DNA of 59,218 bases, from contig CAMKAU010000004.1 in assembly GCA_946410595.1 (NCBI GenBank), positions 1 through 59,218 on the forward strand, in the 5' to 3' direction. The notes beneath the pieces were generated by a model. That model was not told the DNA's origin and searched no databases. It worked only from the letters and a program-made list of their open reading frames with translations. Shown one piece after another: positions 49,544 to 58,283 of the stretch (the first letter of the stretch is position 1; each line of letters opens with the position of its first letter). Source of the stretch: an uncultured Clostridia bacterium (GTDB lineage: Bacteria; Bacillota; Clostridia; Oscillospirales; CAG-272). The translations under genes and the position numbers were made by a program.

Positions 49544-52500
49544 ATGACGAGAACACAGTTCAAAGACGCGCGGAAAAACGTACGGAAGCAGATCGTCTCC
49601 TTCCTTTCCATTGTCCTTGTCGTCGCGCTCGGTACGGGGATCTTTCTCGTGTGCCGCATGGGCTCGCTGTCGACCGGAAACGCGGGAAACACGTTTTATG
49701 ACAGGATCCGGTATCATGATCTGGAGATCCGCGCCACGCGGGGGATCACGCGGGAGGACGTGGAAGCGGTCAAGCGGTTCGAGGGCGTCATCGATGCGGA
49801 GGGAATCATCGCGGCGGATCTGATCGCCGAAAGCGAAACGGGGAAAAGCGCCGTCCGGGCGATCTCGCAAACGCAGCGGGAGGACGCCGTCCTTCTCGCG
49901 GACGGGCGGCTCCCCGAGCGAGCGGGCGAGTGCGCCGTCACCCCGGAGCTCGCGGCGTCGCTCGGCGTCGCGCCCGGTCAAACGATCACCGTTTCCCGGG
50001 AGAGCGGCGGCGTGACCTTCCTCAAGACCGGAACATACACCGTCACCGGGATTATGATCCACCCGGACAAGATCCGGAAAAACGAAATGTCTGTCTCCAA
50101 TCTTCTGCTCACCGTCGATTCGTTCGACACGGAGGCCATCGGCGTCCCGTTCACCGGGATCTTAGTCCGGGTAAACGCCGACAGCGACGCGTTTTCCGAC
50201 CGGTACGCCGAACAGATCGGTTCGTACCTGAACGCTCTGACGCTCTTTGGGAAGGAACGGGCTGTCCTGCGCGACGCGGAGATCCTCGCGGACGCCGAGA
50301 AGAAGATCGGGGAGGGAGAGACGACGCTGGAAACGGCCAGAGCCGAACTCGACGAAGCGAGAGAAAAAGCCGCCGATGGCGACGCGGTCCTCTTCGACGC
50401 CGAGCGGCAGCTGCAGACAGCGCGGATCACCCTTGATCTCTCAAAGCAGCAGCTTCTCTCAAGCAAAACGGAGATCGACAACGGAAAGGAAAAACTCGCC
50501 AAAGCGAAAGCGGAGCTCGAGAAAGCCAAAACAGAGCTGGACGGCGGCAGAGCGCAGCTCGACGCCGCCAAAGCCGAGCTGGAAAAAGCGGCGGCTGAAA
50601 TCGAAGAAAACGAAAAAAAGCTCAAGGAAGGCGAAAAAGAGCTTCGAAAGGGAGAACAGGAGCTTGAAGAAGCGCGGGTCAGGCTCTCGGTCGCGCAGGC
50701 CGTGATCGACGAGGCGGAACGCAGCATCGATACGAACCGCCGACTCTTCAGCGCGGTGCTGACCGATCTCTGGCCCGATCTCAAGGATCAGATCACGGAA
50801 AACCTGATCCCGATCCGAGAGCTTTCTCAAAACTTCACCCTTCAGGCGGAGGATCTGATCCGTTCGGTCGCAGAGCAAAACGGCTTTTCCGCCGCTCTGA
50901 TCGAGGCCACCCTCTCCCAGCTCGAAAAAAGCGAGACGTGGCGGCAGGTCAAGTCCCTCTACGACCGGCTCCTCGAAGGGGTCGACCAGCTCGGTAACGC
51001 CTCGGCGCAGTACGAAGAGGGGCTGGCGGAATGGGAAAAAGGCAGAGAGGAGTACGAACGGGGCGCCGCTTTGCTGGAACAGGGAAAGGCGGAATACCGC
51101 GACGGGTACGCCCTCTATCTTGCAAAGGAAAGCGAATACGCCTCCGCTTCCCTCCTCTATCAGGCCAATCTTTCCTCGTACGAAAGCGGTCTTGCCGAAT
51201 ACGAAGAGGGGCTGGCGCGATACACAGACGCCGAAAAGCAGCTTGCCGACGGTGAAAAAGAGCTGGCGGAAAAAACGAAAGAATGGGAAGAAGGAAAAGA
51301 GCAGCTTGCCGACGGCAAGGCGCTGCTCGCCGAAAAAGAGGCGGAATATGAAAAGGGCGCGGCGGAGATCGCCCGCGCGAGAGCGATTCTGTCGGACACG
51401 CAGGGCGGGAAATGGATCGTGCTGCCCCGCTCCCTGAATCTCTCCTTCCACGAAATGCAGGACACCGTCTCGATGTTCTCAAACATCGGAATCTCCTTCG
51501 CCGTGCTGTTCGTGCTGCTCGGAGCCCTTGTCTGCTATGCCACGATCGGGAAAATCATAGACGAACAGAGGCGTCTTGTCGGCGCGACAAAGGCCCTCGG
51601 CTTCAAACGTTCGGAGATCTTCTCAAAATACCTGCTCTTCGGAGGCTCCGCCTCCGCCCTCGGCGCGGTCGCGGGGATCTTGATCGCGTACTTCGTTTTG
51701 CAGCCGATCATGGTCGGTTCGATGGAGGAGTCCTTTTCCATCGGGGAGTTCCGGTTTGTATTCGAGCCGGTCCCGTCGATTCTCGCGATCCTGATCGCCG
51801 TTTCGGTCGGGATCCTTGCCACTCATACCGCCTGCGGAAAACTCCTGAAAAAACCGGCGGTCAAACTCCTGAACGGCGAAGTCAAAGGGGCAAACAACAA
51901 AGAACAGCGCCGCGAGGACGGCGTAAAAACGAAATCGCTGTACGCCGGTCTGATCTTCAAGAATATCCGGGGGGATCTCAAACGAGTGGCGATCACCGTC
52001 GCCAGCATCGCCGGATGCTGTATGCTTCTGATCATCGGCTTCTCCCTGAAATTCTCCTTCCTCGGCGTAACGGAGAACCAGTTCGGTCAGATCCTCCGTT
52101 ACAACTCGACCGTTTCCTTCCTTCCGGAGGAGAGCGGACAGGCGGAAGAAGCCATCGCCGCCGCAATCGACCGGTCGGCCGAAGCTAAGCTGCCGATGTA
52201 TGTGACAGGGACCGTGATGCGGATCGGGGATTCCTTTGAAACGGTGCAGCTTTTTTGCGCGGATCCGGACGAGCTGATCCATTTCTGCTCGCTTTACGAC
52301 GTGACAAAAAAACAAACCGCCCGGATCCCGGACGGGGGCGTTATCATCTTCAACCGTCTGGCGGAGATCTACCGTCTTTCGATCGGGGATCATCTGAGCA
52401 TCCTCGACGCCTCGGGCGCCTATCACGACGTGCCGGTCTCCGGGATCTATGACAACTACTTTGGACGTAACGTCTACCTGTCCGCGGACTACGCCAGAGA

Positions 52501-53047
52501 GCTCTTCGGCGACGCGTACGGGATCAACACCTTCGCGGTCAAGCATAAAGACGAGAACGAGTCCGCTCTCCGCGCCGATCTGCTGAAGGAGAAAAGCTTC
52601 ATCCAGCTTACCACGAAGGCTGAACTGACGGAAAAGGTAAACGTCGCTTCCCGGTCCATGAATACCGTGATCCTCGTTATGATCACGATGTCAGCCATTA
52701 TGGCGGCCGTGGTCCTGCTCAATCTTGTTAAAATCCAGATCAATCAAAAGAAGCGCGAGCTCACCGTGATGCGGATCAACGGATTCACGATCCGGGAAAC
52801 GGTCAACTATATTCTGCGAGAAAACGTGATCACCGCGTTCTTCGGGATCGTATCGGGTCTGGTGATCGGAAATGCGGCGGCGCGCTACACGCTTTCCACG
52901 GTCGAGAGGGTCGAGCTCCGGATGATCCGGCAGATCAGCGTCCCCTCCTGCCTCTTCTCCGTGCTGATCACCCTCTCCTTCGCGGCGGTCGTCAACTGGA
53001 TCGCTCTGAGATCAATCCGCCGTCTGAGTCTGACACGGCTTGACTGA
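49544..53047 (+). CDS. FtsX-type ABC permease with long extracellular coiled coil
   Basis: The 1167-residue protein starts with one membrane helix (SFLSIVLVVALGTGIFLV), has an extracellular beta-rich domain to about 235, then a coiled coil of nearly 400 residues (about 240-620) made of Lys/Glu/Ala/Leu heptads in two arms with a break around residues 395-490, then FtsX helices (FAVLFVLLGALVCYATIGKI and two more), a second FtsX half with an extracellular domain, and three final helices. Such MacB-like proteins transmit force across the membrane rather than move a solute. It follows the GAF-ATPase gene directly. Its role is unknown. Confidence 0.9.
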   Translation: MTRTQFKDARKNVRKQIVSFLSIVLVVALGTGIFLVCRMGSLSTGNAGNTFYDRIRYHDLEIRATRGITREDVEAVKRFEGVIDAEGIIAADLIAESETGKSAVRAISQTQREDAVLLADGRLPERAGECAVTPELAASLGVAPGQTITVSRESGGVTFLKTGTYTVTGIMIHPDKIRKNEMSVSNLLLTVDSFDTEAIGVPFTGILVRVNADSDAFSDRYAEQIGSYLNALTLFGKERAVLRDAEILADAEKKIGEGETTLETARAELDEAREKAADGDAVLFDAERQLQTARITLDLSKQQLLSSKTEIDNGKEKLAKAKAELEKAKTELDGGRAQLDAAKAELEKAAAEIEENEKKLKEGEKELRKGEQELEEARVRLSVAQAVIDEAERSIDTNRRLFSAVLTDLWPDLKDQITENLIPIRELSQNFTLQAEDLIRSVAEQNGFSAALIEATLSQLEKSETWRQVKSLYDRLLEGVDQLGNASAQYEEGLAEWEKGREEYERGAALLEQGKAEYRDGYALYLAKESEYASASLLYQANLSSYESGLAEYEEGLARYTDAEKQLADGEKELAEKTKEWEEGKEQLADGKALLAEKEAEYEKGAAEIARARAILSDTQGGKWIVLPRSLNLSFHEMQDTVSMFSNIGISFAVLFVLLGALVCYATIGKIIDEQRRLVGATKALGFKRSEIFSKYLLFGGSASALGAVAGILIAYFVLQPIMVGSMEESFSIGEFRFVFEPVPSILAILIAVSVGILATHTACGKLLKKPAVKLLNGEVKGANNKEQRREDGVKTKSLYAGLIFKNIRGDLKRVAITVASIAGCCMLLIIGFSLKFSFLGVTENQFGQILRYNSTVSFLPEESGQAEEAIAAAIDRSAEAKLPMYVTGTVMRIGDSFETVQLFCADPDELIHFCSLYDVTKKQTARIPDGGVIIFNRLAEIYRLSIGDHLSILDASGAYHDVPVSGIYDNYFGRNVYLSADYARELFGDAYGINTFAVKHKDENESALRADLLKEKSFIQLTTKAELTEKVNVASRSMNTVILVMITMSAIMAAVVLLNLVKIQINQKKRELTVMRINGFTIRETVNYILRENVITAFFGIVSGLVIGNAAARYTLSTVERVELRMIRQISVPSCLFSVLITLSFAAVVNWIALRSIRRLSLTRLD

Positions 53048-53066
53048 AAAAGTTCCGCTCCTCTCT

Positions 53067-53105
53067 CCCGCGGCGCCGGATTTTCGGCGCCGCGGGGATT
53101 TTTTT
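53067..53105 (+). terminator. Terminator of the GAF-ABC/FtsX operon
   Basis: A 12-bp GC stem (53067-53078 with 53085-53096) is followed by ATTTTTTT. Confidence 0.92.
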
Positions 53106-53137
53106 GAGTTTTTGAAGGGTTTTTCGCCGCGGGGGAA

Positions 53138-53166
53138 TTGACTTGAAAACACACCCTTGCTATAAT
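53138..53166 (+). promoter_or_regulatory. Promoter of guaA
   Basis: TTGACT (53138-53143) and TATAAT (53161-53166) are 17 bases apart. The leader is about 48 bases, too short for a purine riboswitch. Confidence 0.85.
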
Positions 53167-53220
53167 AGGTGAAATAGATGATCTTTTTCCTTTATCAAAT
53201 CATACGGAGGTCAGAATACG

Positions 53221-54195
53221 ATGGAAAACAACAGAAGACCCGAATCGATGGAGCGCATCACCACCCCCGCGCTGGCAGAGGCGTTTATCGCCGAACAGAT
53301 CGCAGCGCTGAAAAAGCAGATCGGAAACGGCAAGGTCCTGCTCGCCCTCTCCGGCGGCGTGGACTCCTCGGTCGTGGCGGCCCTGCTGATCCGCGCGATC
53401 GGGCAGAATCTCGTCTGCGTACACGTCAACCACGGCCTGCTGCGCAAGGGCGAGCCGGAGCAGGTCATCCGCGTCTTCCGGGACGAACTGAACGCCAATC
53501 TGATCTACGTCGACGCCGTCGACCGGTTCCTTGACAAGCTCGCGGGCGTCGCCGATCCCGAGAAAAAACGCAAAATCATCGGCGCGGAGTTCATCCGCGT
53601 GTTTGAAGAAGAAGCAAGAAAGCTCGACGGCATCGGCTTCCTCGCGCAGGGCACCATCTACCCCGACATCCTCGAGAGCGACGGCGTCAAGGCCCACCAC
53701 AACGTGGGCGGCCTGCCGGAGGACCTCCGCTTTGAGCTGGTCGAACCGGTCAAGTTCCTCTACAAGGACGAGGTGCGCGTGGTCGGCAAAGCGCTCGGCC
53801 TGCCGGACAATATGGTCTACCGTCAGCCCTTCCCCGGTCCCGGGCTCGGCGTGCGCTGCGTCGGCGCGATCACCCGCGACCGTCTCGAGGCGCTGCGCGA
53901 GGCGGACGCCGTGGTGCGCGAGGAGATCGGCAAGCTCCCCTCCGTGCCGTGGCAGTACTTCTGCGCGATCCCCGATATCCAATCGACCGGCATCAAGGAC
54001 GGCAAACGGTATATGGGCTGGGTCGTCGTGATCCGCGCGGTCAACACCGTCGACGCCGTTACCGCGACCGTGCCGGAGATCCCCTTCTCCACCCTCTGCA
54101 CGATCCGCGACCGTATCGTCGCGACCGTCCCCGGCGTCAACCGCGTGGCGTGGGACATCTCGGAAAAACCGGTCGCCACGATCGAGTGGGAATGA
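53221..54195 (+). CDS. guaA: GMP synthase, ATP pyrophosphatase subunit without glutaminase domain
   Basis: The 324-residue protein carries the PP-loop (LLALSGGVDSSVVAALL), FLAQGTIYPDILES, KAHHNVGGLPEDLRFELVEPVKFLYKDEVR, PFPGPGLGVRCVG and the C-terminal dimerisation end (PVATIEWE). It adenylates XMP and aminates it to GMP. The usual bacterial enzyme of about 510 residues begins with a glutamine amidotransferase domain, which is absent; the frame opens just after a strong promoter and GGAGG, so it is not a truncation. The two-subunit form is known in archaea. A partner glutaminase must be elsewhere, or ammonia is used directly. Confidence 0.95.
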   Translation: MENNRRPESMERITTPALAEAFIAEQIAALKKQIGNGKVLLALSGGVDSSVVAALLIRAIGQNLVCVHVNHGLLRKGEPEQVIRVFRDELNANLIYVDAVDRFLDKLAGVADPEKKRKIIGAEFIRVFEEEARKLDGIGFLAQGTIYPDILESDGVKAHHNVGGLPEDLRFELVEPVKFLYKDEVRVVGKALGLPDNMVYRQPFPGPGLGVRCVGAITRDRLEALREADAVVREEIGKLPSVPWQYFCAIPDIQSTGIKDGKRYMGWVVVIRAVNTVDAVTATVPEIPFSTLCTIRDRIVATVPGVNRVAWDISEKPVATIEWE

Positions 54196-54385
54196 TTTTC
54201 GCACAGCGAAAAGCAACTATGCGTTATTAACCAATGACTCACAACTGGCGAAAAACGGAAATCGGGATGAACGGAAAAAGAAATCGGCCTCGGACCCGTT
54301 TGCCCGATTCCCCGCCGGCAAGTGTTCGAACGCTTCGGGAGGGGCAGAACTCCCGCCGTCCCGCGCCGCCGGCGCCCGAAACACC
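54196..54385. other. Intergenic region without a recognised gene
   Basis: The region holds a short hairpin directly after the guaA stop (TTTTCGC 54196-54202 with GCGAAAA 54206-54212) and a GC-rich stretch with a CGGGAG/CTCCCG pair. I see no promoter and no credible coding frame. Confidence 0.5.
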
Positions 54386-54425
54386 AAAAAGTCCCCTCGC
54401 CGCGTGCGGCGAGGGGACTTTTTAT
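54386..54425. terminator. Terminator between guaA and the GT-C-like gene
   Basis: A 13-bp stem (54391-54403 with 54406-54418) has an A run before and a T run after, so it can serve both convergent units. Confidence 0.88.
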
Positions 54426-54459
54426 CTTTTCAGCCCGGCAAAACGGAGTTGAGCCGGCT

Positions 54460-55923
54460 TCAGCTTTCATATTCCGGATCCTTCGCTTTGCTTTCGCCTT
54501 GTTTTGTCCGGCGCGGGAGCCGTGCGTGCCCCGCGAAGATACAAAGGAACGGGATCAGGATCTGCGCGTAGCGTATCTGGACCTCGATGATCAGAAATGC
54601 CAGGAGAAACCCGAGCAGGATCACGGCAAAGAGAAGAAGGGGGCCTTTCCCGCCGCGCCGGAGAACGGTAAAGAGTCCCACGCACGCCAGCGCCTGGATC
54701 CCCAGCATGGCGCCGCGGGTCAGCAGCGGAAGGACCTGCCCGCTGAAACGCCCGTACGCCTCTCCCCTGTCGTAGATCATCTGCCAAGTGTCCGTGTAAT
54801 CGCCGATCAGCTCTTGCGTTTTATAGGAAAAAAGCTCCGGCCAGTTTTCGGTCGCCCACAGACGCGAAGCGGCGACGGATCGGTTGAGCTGCTCGCGTTC
54901 GTCCGCGTCCGCTGCCGACTCAAGCAGATACACGGCGTCCTCCCGGCTCCAGGCGCCCTTGGTTTCGGCGTTCATTCCGATCGCGATCTTATAGGAAAGC
55001 GTCCCGGAGCTGATAGACCGCTTCACCAGTCCTTTGCCGAGCAGGACGGAGTCCGCCGACCGGATCACGCCGAAGTACCCGGCAAAAAAGAGCAGGCCGC
55101 AAAGAAGGATCGTCCCCGCGCGGCGGAGCGCCCCCTTCCCTTCTCCGAGGAGCAGAACGAGCCGATACGCCCCGTAGCAGAGCGCGGCGATCAGCACGAC
55201 CGCCATCTCCGTACGGAAGAGCTGCGAGAGCGCGATCACCGTTCCGCCGAGCAGCCACCGCAGCCACGCGCGGCGGATCCGGGGACAGAGAAGGAGATAC
55301 AGGCCCGCCGTTGTCAGGAAGGTCGCGATATGCTGGCAGCTTTGGACCGAAACGAAGAAGAAACTGAAGGGGTTGAGCGCGAGCAAGGTCGAAGCCGCCA
55401 GAGCGCAGCGCCGATCCCGGGTCAGAGAGAGCGCGATCCCGTAGAGAAAGGCGCAGGTCCCCGCGGAGGCGCACGCGTTGACGATCTGAAGCGCGAACGC
55501 GGATCCGCCGAACAGCCGCAAGGCAAGCGCCTCGTAGACGACCCACGGCATCAGGTTGGGAAAAACCGCGGTATAATACGAAGGGATCTTTGCGGGATCC
55601 AGAACGCCCTGCGCCAGCTCCAGGGTTTCCGCAAAATCGGAGATCGGCGTAACGGGCCAGACGTACAGCATAAGAAGCCGCACCGAAAAGGCAAGCAAAA
55701 GCGGCACGAGCCATCCGAAGCGCCACCGCCCCGCGATCCGCGCAACGGCATAGGCGAGCGCCGGCAAAAAAACGGCGACGAGCAGCGCCCGAACGTCCCA
55801 GCGGGCGTTCGAGGCGACGCAGAAGCACCCGTAAAGCAAAAAATAGATGATCAGTCCGTAAACGCAAAAGCGGACGAACCGGTCCGCAAAGGCGGCTGTC
55901 CGTTTTCCGAGCGGTTGTCTCAT
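54460..55923 (-). CDS. Polytopic membrane protein, GT-C fold glycosyltransferase-like (family 39 type)
   Basis: The 487-residue protein has about eleven membrane helices. An acidic motif in the first outer loop (WPVTPISDFAETLELAQG), a following long loop with YTAVFPNLMPWVVYEALAL, and LALNPFSFFFVSVQSCQH resemble the dolichol- or undecaprenyl-phosphate-sugar-dependent transferases (ArnT/PMT/GT39). Such enzymes add sugars to lipids, wall polymers or proteins outside the membrane. AAAGGAAAA precedes the ATG. It is the last gene of the three-gene operon, 43 bases after the metallophosphoesterase gene. Substrates are unknown. Confidence 0.78.
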   Translation of the reverse strand: MRQPLGKRTAAFADRFVRFCVYGLIIYFLLYGCFCVASNARWDVRALLVAVFLPALAYAVARIAGRWRFGWLVPLLLAFSVRLLMLYVWPVTPISDFAETLELAQGVLDPAKIPSYYTAVFPNLMPWVVYEALALRLFGGSAFALQIVNACASAGTCAFLYGIALSLTRDRRCALAASTLLALNPFSFFFVSVQSCQHIATFLTTAGLYLLLCPRIRRAWLRWLLGGTVIALSQLFRTEMAVVLIAALCYGAYRLVLLLGEGKGALRRAGTILLCGLLFFAGYFGVIRSADSVLLGKGLVKRSISSGTLSYKIAIGMNAETKGAWSREDAVYLLESAADADEREQLNRSVAASRLWATENWPELFSYKTQELIGDYTDTWQMIYDRGEAYGRFSGQVLPLLTRGAMLGIQALACVGLFTVLRRGGKGPLLLFAVILLGFLLAFLIIEVQIRYAQILIPFLCIFAGHARLPRRTKQGESKAKDPEYES

Positions 55924-55966
55924 CTGAGTTTTCCTTTCATTTCCGGCCGCGGACTCTGCCGGGCCG

Positions 55967-57067
55967 TCAGGCGGCGGGGACCACGTCGATCACGACGAAC
56001 TCCGAGCGGGTCCCGGTCTTGAAGGGGATCGCCCAGCCGGAGATGCCGGAGGTAACGATAAAGGTCGTTCCCTGCCGGTCCTCTCTGCCGTAGGTGAAGT
56101 CGTTGGCGCCGATCAGCTCCCCGATCCACCCGGCGGGGATGAGATGCCCGCCGTGCGTGTGGCCGGAGAGGACGAGATCGACCGCGCCCGCCTCGTTTTC
56201 GTAGTCGCTTGGCTGATGGTCGAGCAGGATGGAAAAGAGGCCGGGATCCAGCCCCGCCGTGAGCGTTTCCACGCTCGCCCGGTCCCGCGACGAGCGGTCC
56301 CGTCTGCCGATGAGAACGAAGCCGCCGTCAAGGAAAACAGCTTCGTCCTCCAGGATCCGGACGCCGTTTTCGGTCAGCGCGGCGCGCAGGTCGGCGGCGG
56401 AAAAATCGCGGGAGGAATAGTAGCCGTTATCGTGGTTGCCGTAAACGAAATACACGCCGCGGGAGGGATGAAGCCCGCCGAGCGCACGGCAGGCGGCGAG
56501 GAGATCTTCTTTTTTGCTCTCGTCGTCGACGAAATCCCCGACGAGAACGACGAGGTCCGGCTCCGTTTCCCCCACCCGCTCCATCTCCCGGGCAAAGGCG
56601 GCGCCGTCCAGCGTAATACCGAGGTGCGCGTCCGCGATCAGAACGACGCGCAGGCGCTCCCCCGCCTGCAGCTTGCCGTCGGCGACGGTATAGCCGGTCA
56701 CGGCGACGCGATGCGCCTGGATCCAGCCGACGCCGAGGTAGACCGCGCACAAAGCGACCGCGAGCAGGGAGCGAAGATCCCGGGAGAGCTCGCGCTTCGC
56801 CGTCCGGCGGACGAGCAGGGCGATCAGATCGAAAAGCGCGAAGAAAAGGGCGAGGTGGAGGAGTACGACGACGAACGCGGGCAGCCCGAGCAGCGCGAAC
56901 GCCGCGACCGGCAGCAGGCAGAGAGCCGCCGCGAGCCAGGGGAGCAGGCGGTTTTTTTCGCCGAGGCGGTCAAGAAAGGAAAGGCGGCGGAAGCGGGTAA
57001 GCAGGTAGAAAAGCGCCCCCGCCGTGAGGATCAAGGCAAGGATCAGCAAGGCGATCCAGAATCCCAT
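55967..57067 (-). CDS. Membrane-anchored metallophosphoesterase
   Basis: The 366-residue protein has about three to four N-terminal membrane helices (to residue 130) and a calcineurin-like domain with the motifs VVLIADAHLG, LVVLVGDFVDD, YFVYGNHDNG, DLVLSGHTHGGH. It resembles YkuE/YkoQ-type enzymes that act on phosphates at the outer membrane face. The ATG at 57067 has GGAGG 5 bases upstream; the TTG at 57079 overlaps that site. It lies 33 bases after the DUF1287 gene. Confidence 0.93.
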   Translation of the reverse strand: MGFWIALLILALILTAGALFYLLTRFRRLSFLDRLGEKNRLLPWLAAALCLLPVAAFALLGLPAFVVVLLHLALFFALFDLIALLVRRTAKRELSRDLRSLLAVALCAVYLGVGWIQAHRVAVTGYTVADGKLQAGERLRVVLIADAHLGITLDGAAFAREMERVGETEPDLVVLVGDFVDDESKKEDLLAACRALGGLHPSRGVYFVYGNHDNGYYSSRDFSAADLRAALTENGVRILEDEAVFLDGGFVLIGRRDRSSRDRASVETLTAGLDPGLFSILLDHQPSDYENEAGAVDLVLSGHTHGGHLIPAGWIGELIGANDFTYGREDRQGTTFIVTSGISGWAIPFKTGTRSEFVVIDVVPAA

Positions 57068-57100
57068 AAAGACCTCCAAAGGAGAAAGGATAGCGGCGGG

Positions 57101-57793
57101 TCAGTCGCCCGTCCAGGGGATCAGCAGTTCGGGTGGGAGTTTTGACGCGTCAAAGCGGTAGTGCGCGGCGACCGTGTCCCGGCCGAGGTAGTCCTCCTCG
57201 CGCCGCGGCTGCCCGCCGTTGTGCAGGATATACGTCCGTCCCGACGCGTTGCGGATATCGGAAACGACGGCGATATGCGTATTCTCCCCGAAGATCACGA
57301 TATCGCCCGGCTGCCACTCGGCGATCTCGTCGATATCGGTCGTCAGAGAAACGGCGTAGGTATCGAAGAAAACGCGCAGGGTCTTGACCCGCCGGAAGTC
57401 GATCCTGTCGTCCCGTTCGGCGATCAGCGGGTAGCGCTCGGGGTGGTCCGCGATATCCCGGTCGACCATCCAGCGCAGGGCGTACCCCGCCTGCCGGAAG
57501 GCGCGCCAGACCACGTCGGTACAAACGCCGACGTCCTCCGGCGGATAGCCGCTTTCCTGATACGCGCCGTCGTAACGTGGCGCGCGCTCCGCGTCGGCGC
57601 GGGCTCCGAGGAGAAAGTCGGTGTAATCGTCAACGCCGTTTCCGTTGAAATCAACGGGGCTGACGGCGCGCTCGATGCCGAAGTCCTCGCCCGTCCGCCG
57701 CGCGGCGCAGCCGCAAAGGAGCAGCAGAAACGCAAGGAAAAGAAAAAGCAGGCGGGACGGGGCGCTTTTTTCCGTATCTGCCGTTTTGTTCAT
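57101..57793 (-). CDS. DUF1287 family lipoprotein
   Basis: The 230-residue protein has a signal ending in LCGC (Cys29) and the DUF1287 core: YDGAYQESGYPPEDVGVCTDVVWRAFRQAGYAL, DHPERYPLIAERDDRIDFRRVKTL, EWQPGDIVIFGENTHIAVVSD and HNGGQPRREEDYL. The Cys of GVCTDV and the His of THIAVV are placed like an NlpC/CHAP-type cysteine peptidase dyad, so a peptidoglycan hydrolase activity is plausible. An in-frame extension to 58174 runs through tRNA genes and is rejected. It is the first gene of the operon. Confidence 0.9.
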   Translation of the reverse strand: MNKTADTEKSAPSRLLFLFLAFLLLLCGCAARRTGEDFGIERAVSPVDFNGNGVDDYTDFLLGARADAERAPRYDGAYQESGYPPEDVGVCTDVVWRAFRQAGYALRWMVDRDIADHPERYPLIAERDDRIDFRRVKTLRVFFDTYAVSLTTDIDEIAEWQPGDIVIFGENTHIAVVSDIRNASGRTYILHNGGQPRREEDYLGRDTVAAHYRFDASKLPPELLIPWTGD

Positions 57794-57839
57794 CGCTCTT
57801 CCCTTCCGCCGCCGGCCGCTAGCGCGGGGCTTTTTTGCT

Positions 57840-57868
57840 ATTATAACAAAAAGGAGCGGAAAACGCAA
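57840..57868 (-). promoter_or_regulatory. Promoter of the DUF1287 operon
   Basis: On the minus strand TTGCGT (57863-57868) and TATAAT (57840-57845) are 17 bases apart. Confidence 0.75.
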
Positions 57869-57941
57869 GCGTTTTCCCCTCCCGCGTCGAAAAACGGCGG
57901 ACGGTTCTTTTCCCGCGGCGGAAAAAATTTGCTCTTTTCCC

Positions 57942-57970
57942 TTGACAAGGCGAAAGCGGGGTGCTATAAT
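57942..57970 (+). promoter_or_regulatory. Consensus promoter of the tRNA-Leu/tRNA-fMet genes
   Basis: TTGACA (57942-57947) and TATAAT (57965-57970) with a 17-base spacer. Confidence 0.93.
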
Positions 57971-58002
57971 ACAAAGGCGTGGATTTCCCGTCCCCTCCAT
58001 TA

Positions 58003-58091
58003 GCCGGAATGGCGAAACTGGCAGACGCCCGGGACTTAAAATCCCGTGAGAGTAACATCTCGTACCGGTTCGATCCCGGTTTCCGGCACCA
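58003..58091 (+). tRNA. tRNA-Leu (anticodon TAA)
   Basis: GCCGGAA pairs with TTCCGGC, the anticodon stem CGGGA/TCCCG encloses CTTAAAA, and a long variable arm (TGAGAGTAACATCTCG) marks a class II tRNA. The T arm CCGG-TTCGATC-CCGG is intact and CCA is encoded at 58089-58091. The anticodon reads UUA. Confidence 0.96.
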
Positions 58092-58096
58092 AATAT

Positions 58097-58173
<77 letters not shown>

Positions 58174-58176
58174 TTT

Positions 58177-58218
58177 AGAGAGTTCATAACGGATTTGAGT
58201 TATGGACTCTCTCTTTTT
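58177..58218 (+). terminator. Terminator of the tRNA operon
   Basis: A 14-bp stem with one G-T pair (58177-58190 with 58199-58212) is followed by CTTTTTT. Confidence 0.88.
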
Positions 58219-58283
58219 TGTCTTCCTTCTTTATTTTTTCATAAATTCATGCTATACTGTTTTCAAAGATCGGAGGTGATACT

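Noticed and set aside
53167..53220. Purine riboswitch upstream of guaA
   Set aside because: The leader is about 48 bases and shows no aptamer-like pairing.
54322..56022. 566-codon open frame on the plus strand opposite the GT-C-like gene
   Set aside because: The product is charged and repetitive, while the minus strand encodes a normal multi-helix membrane protein.
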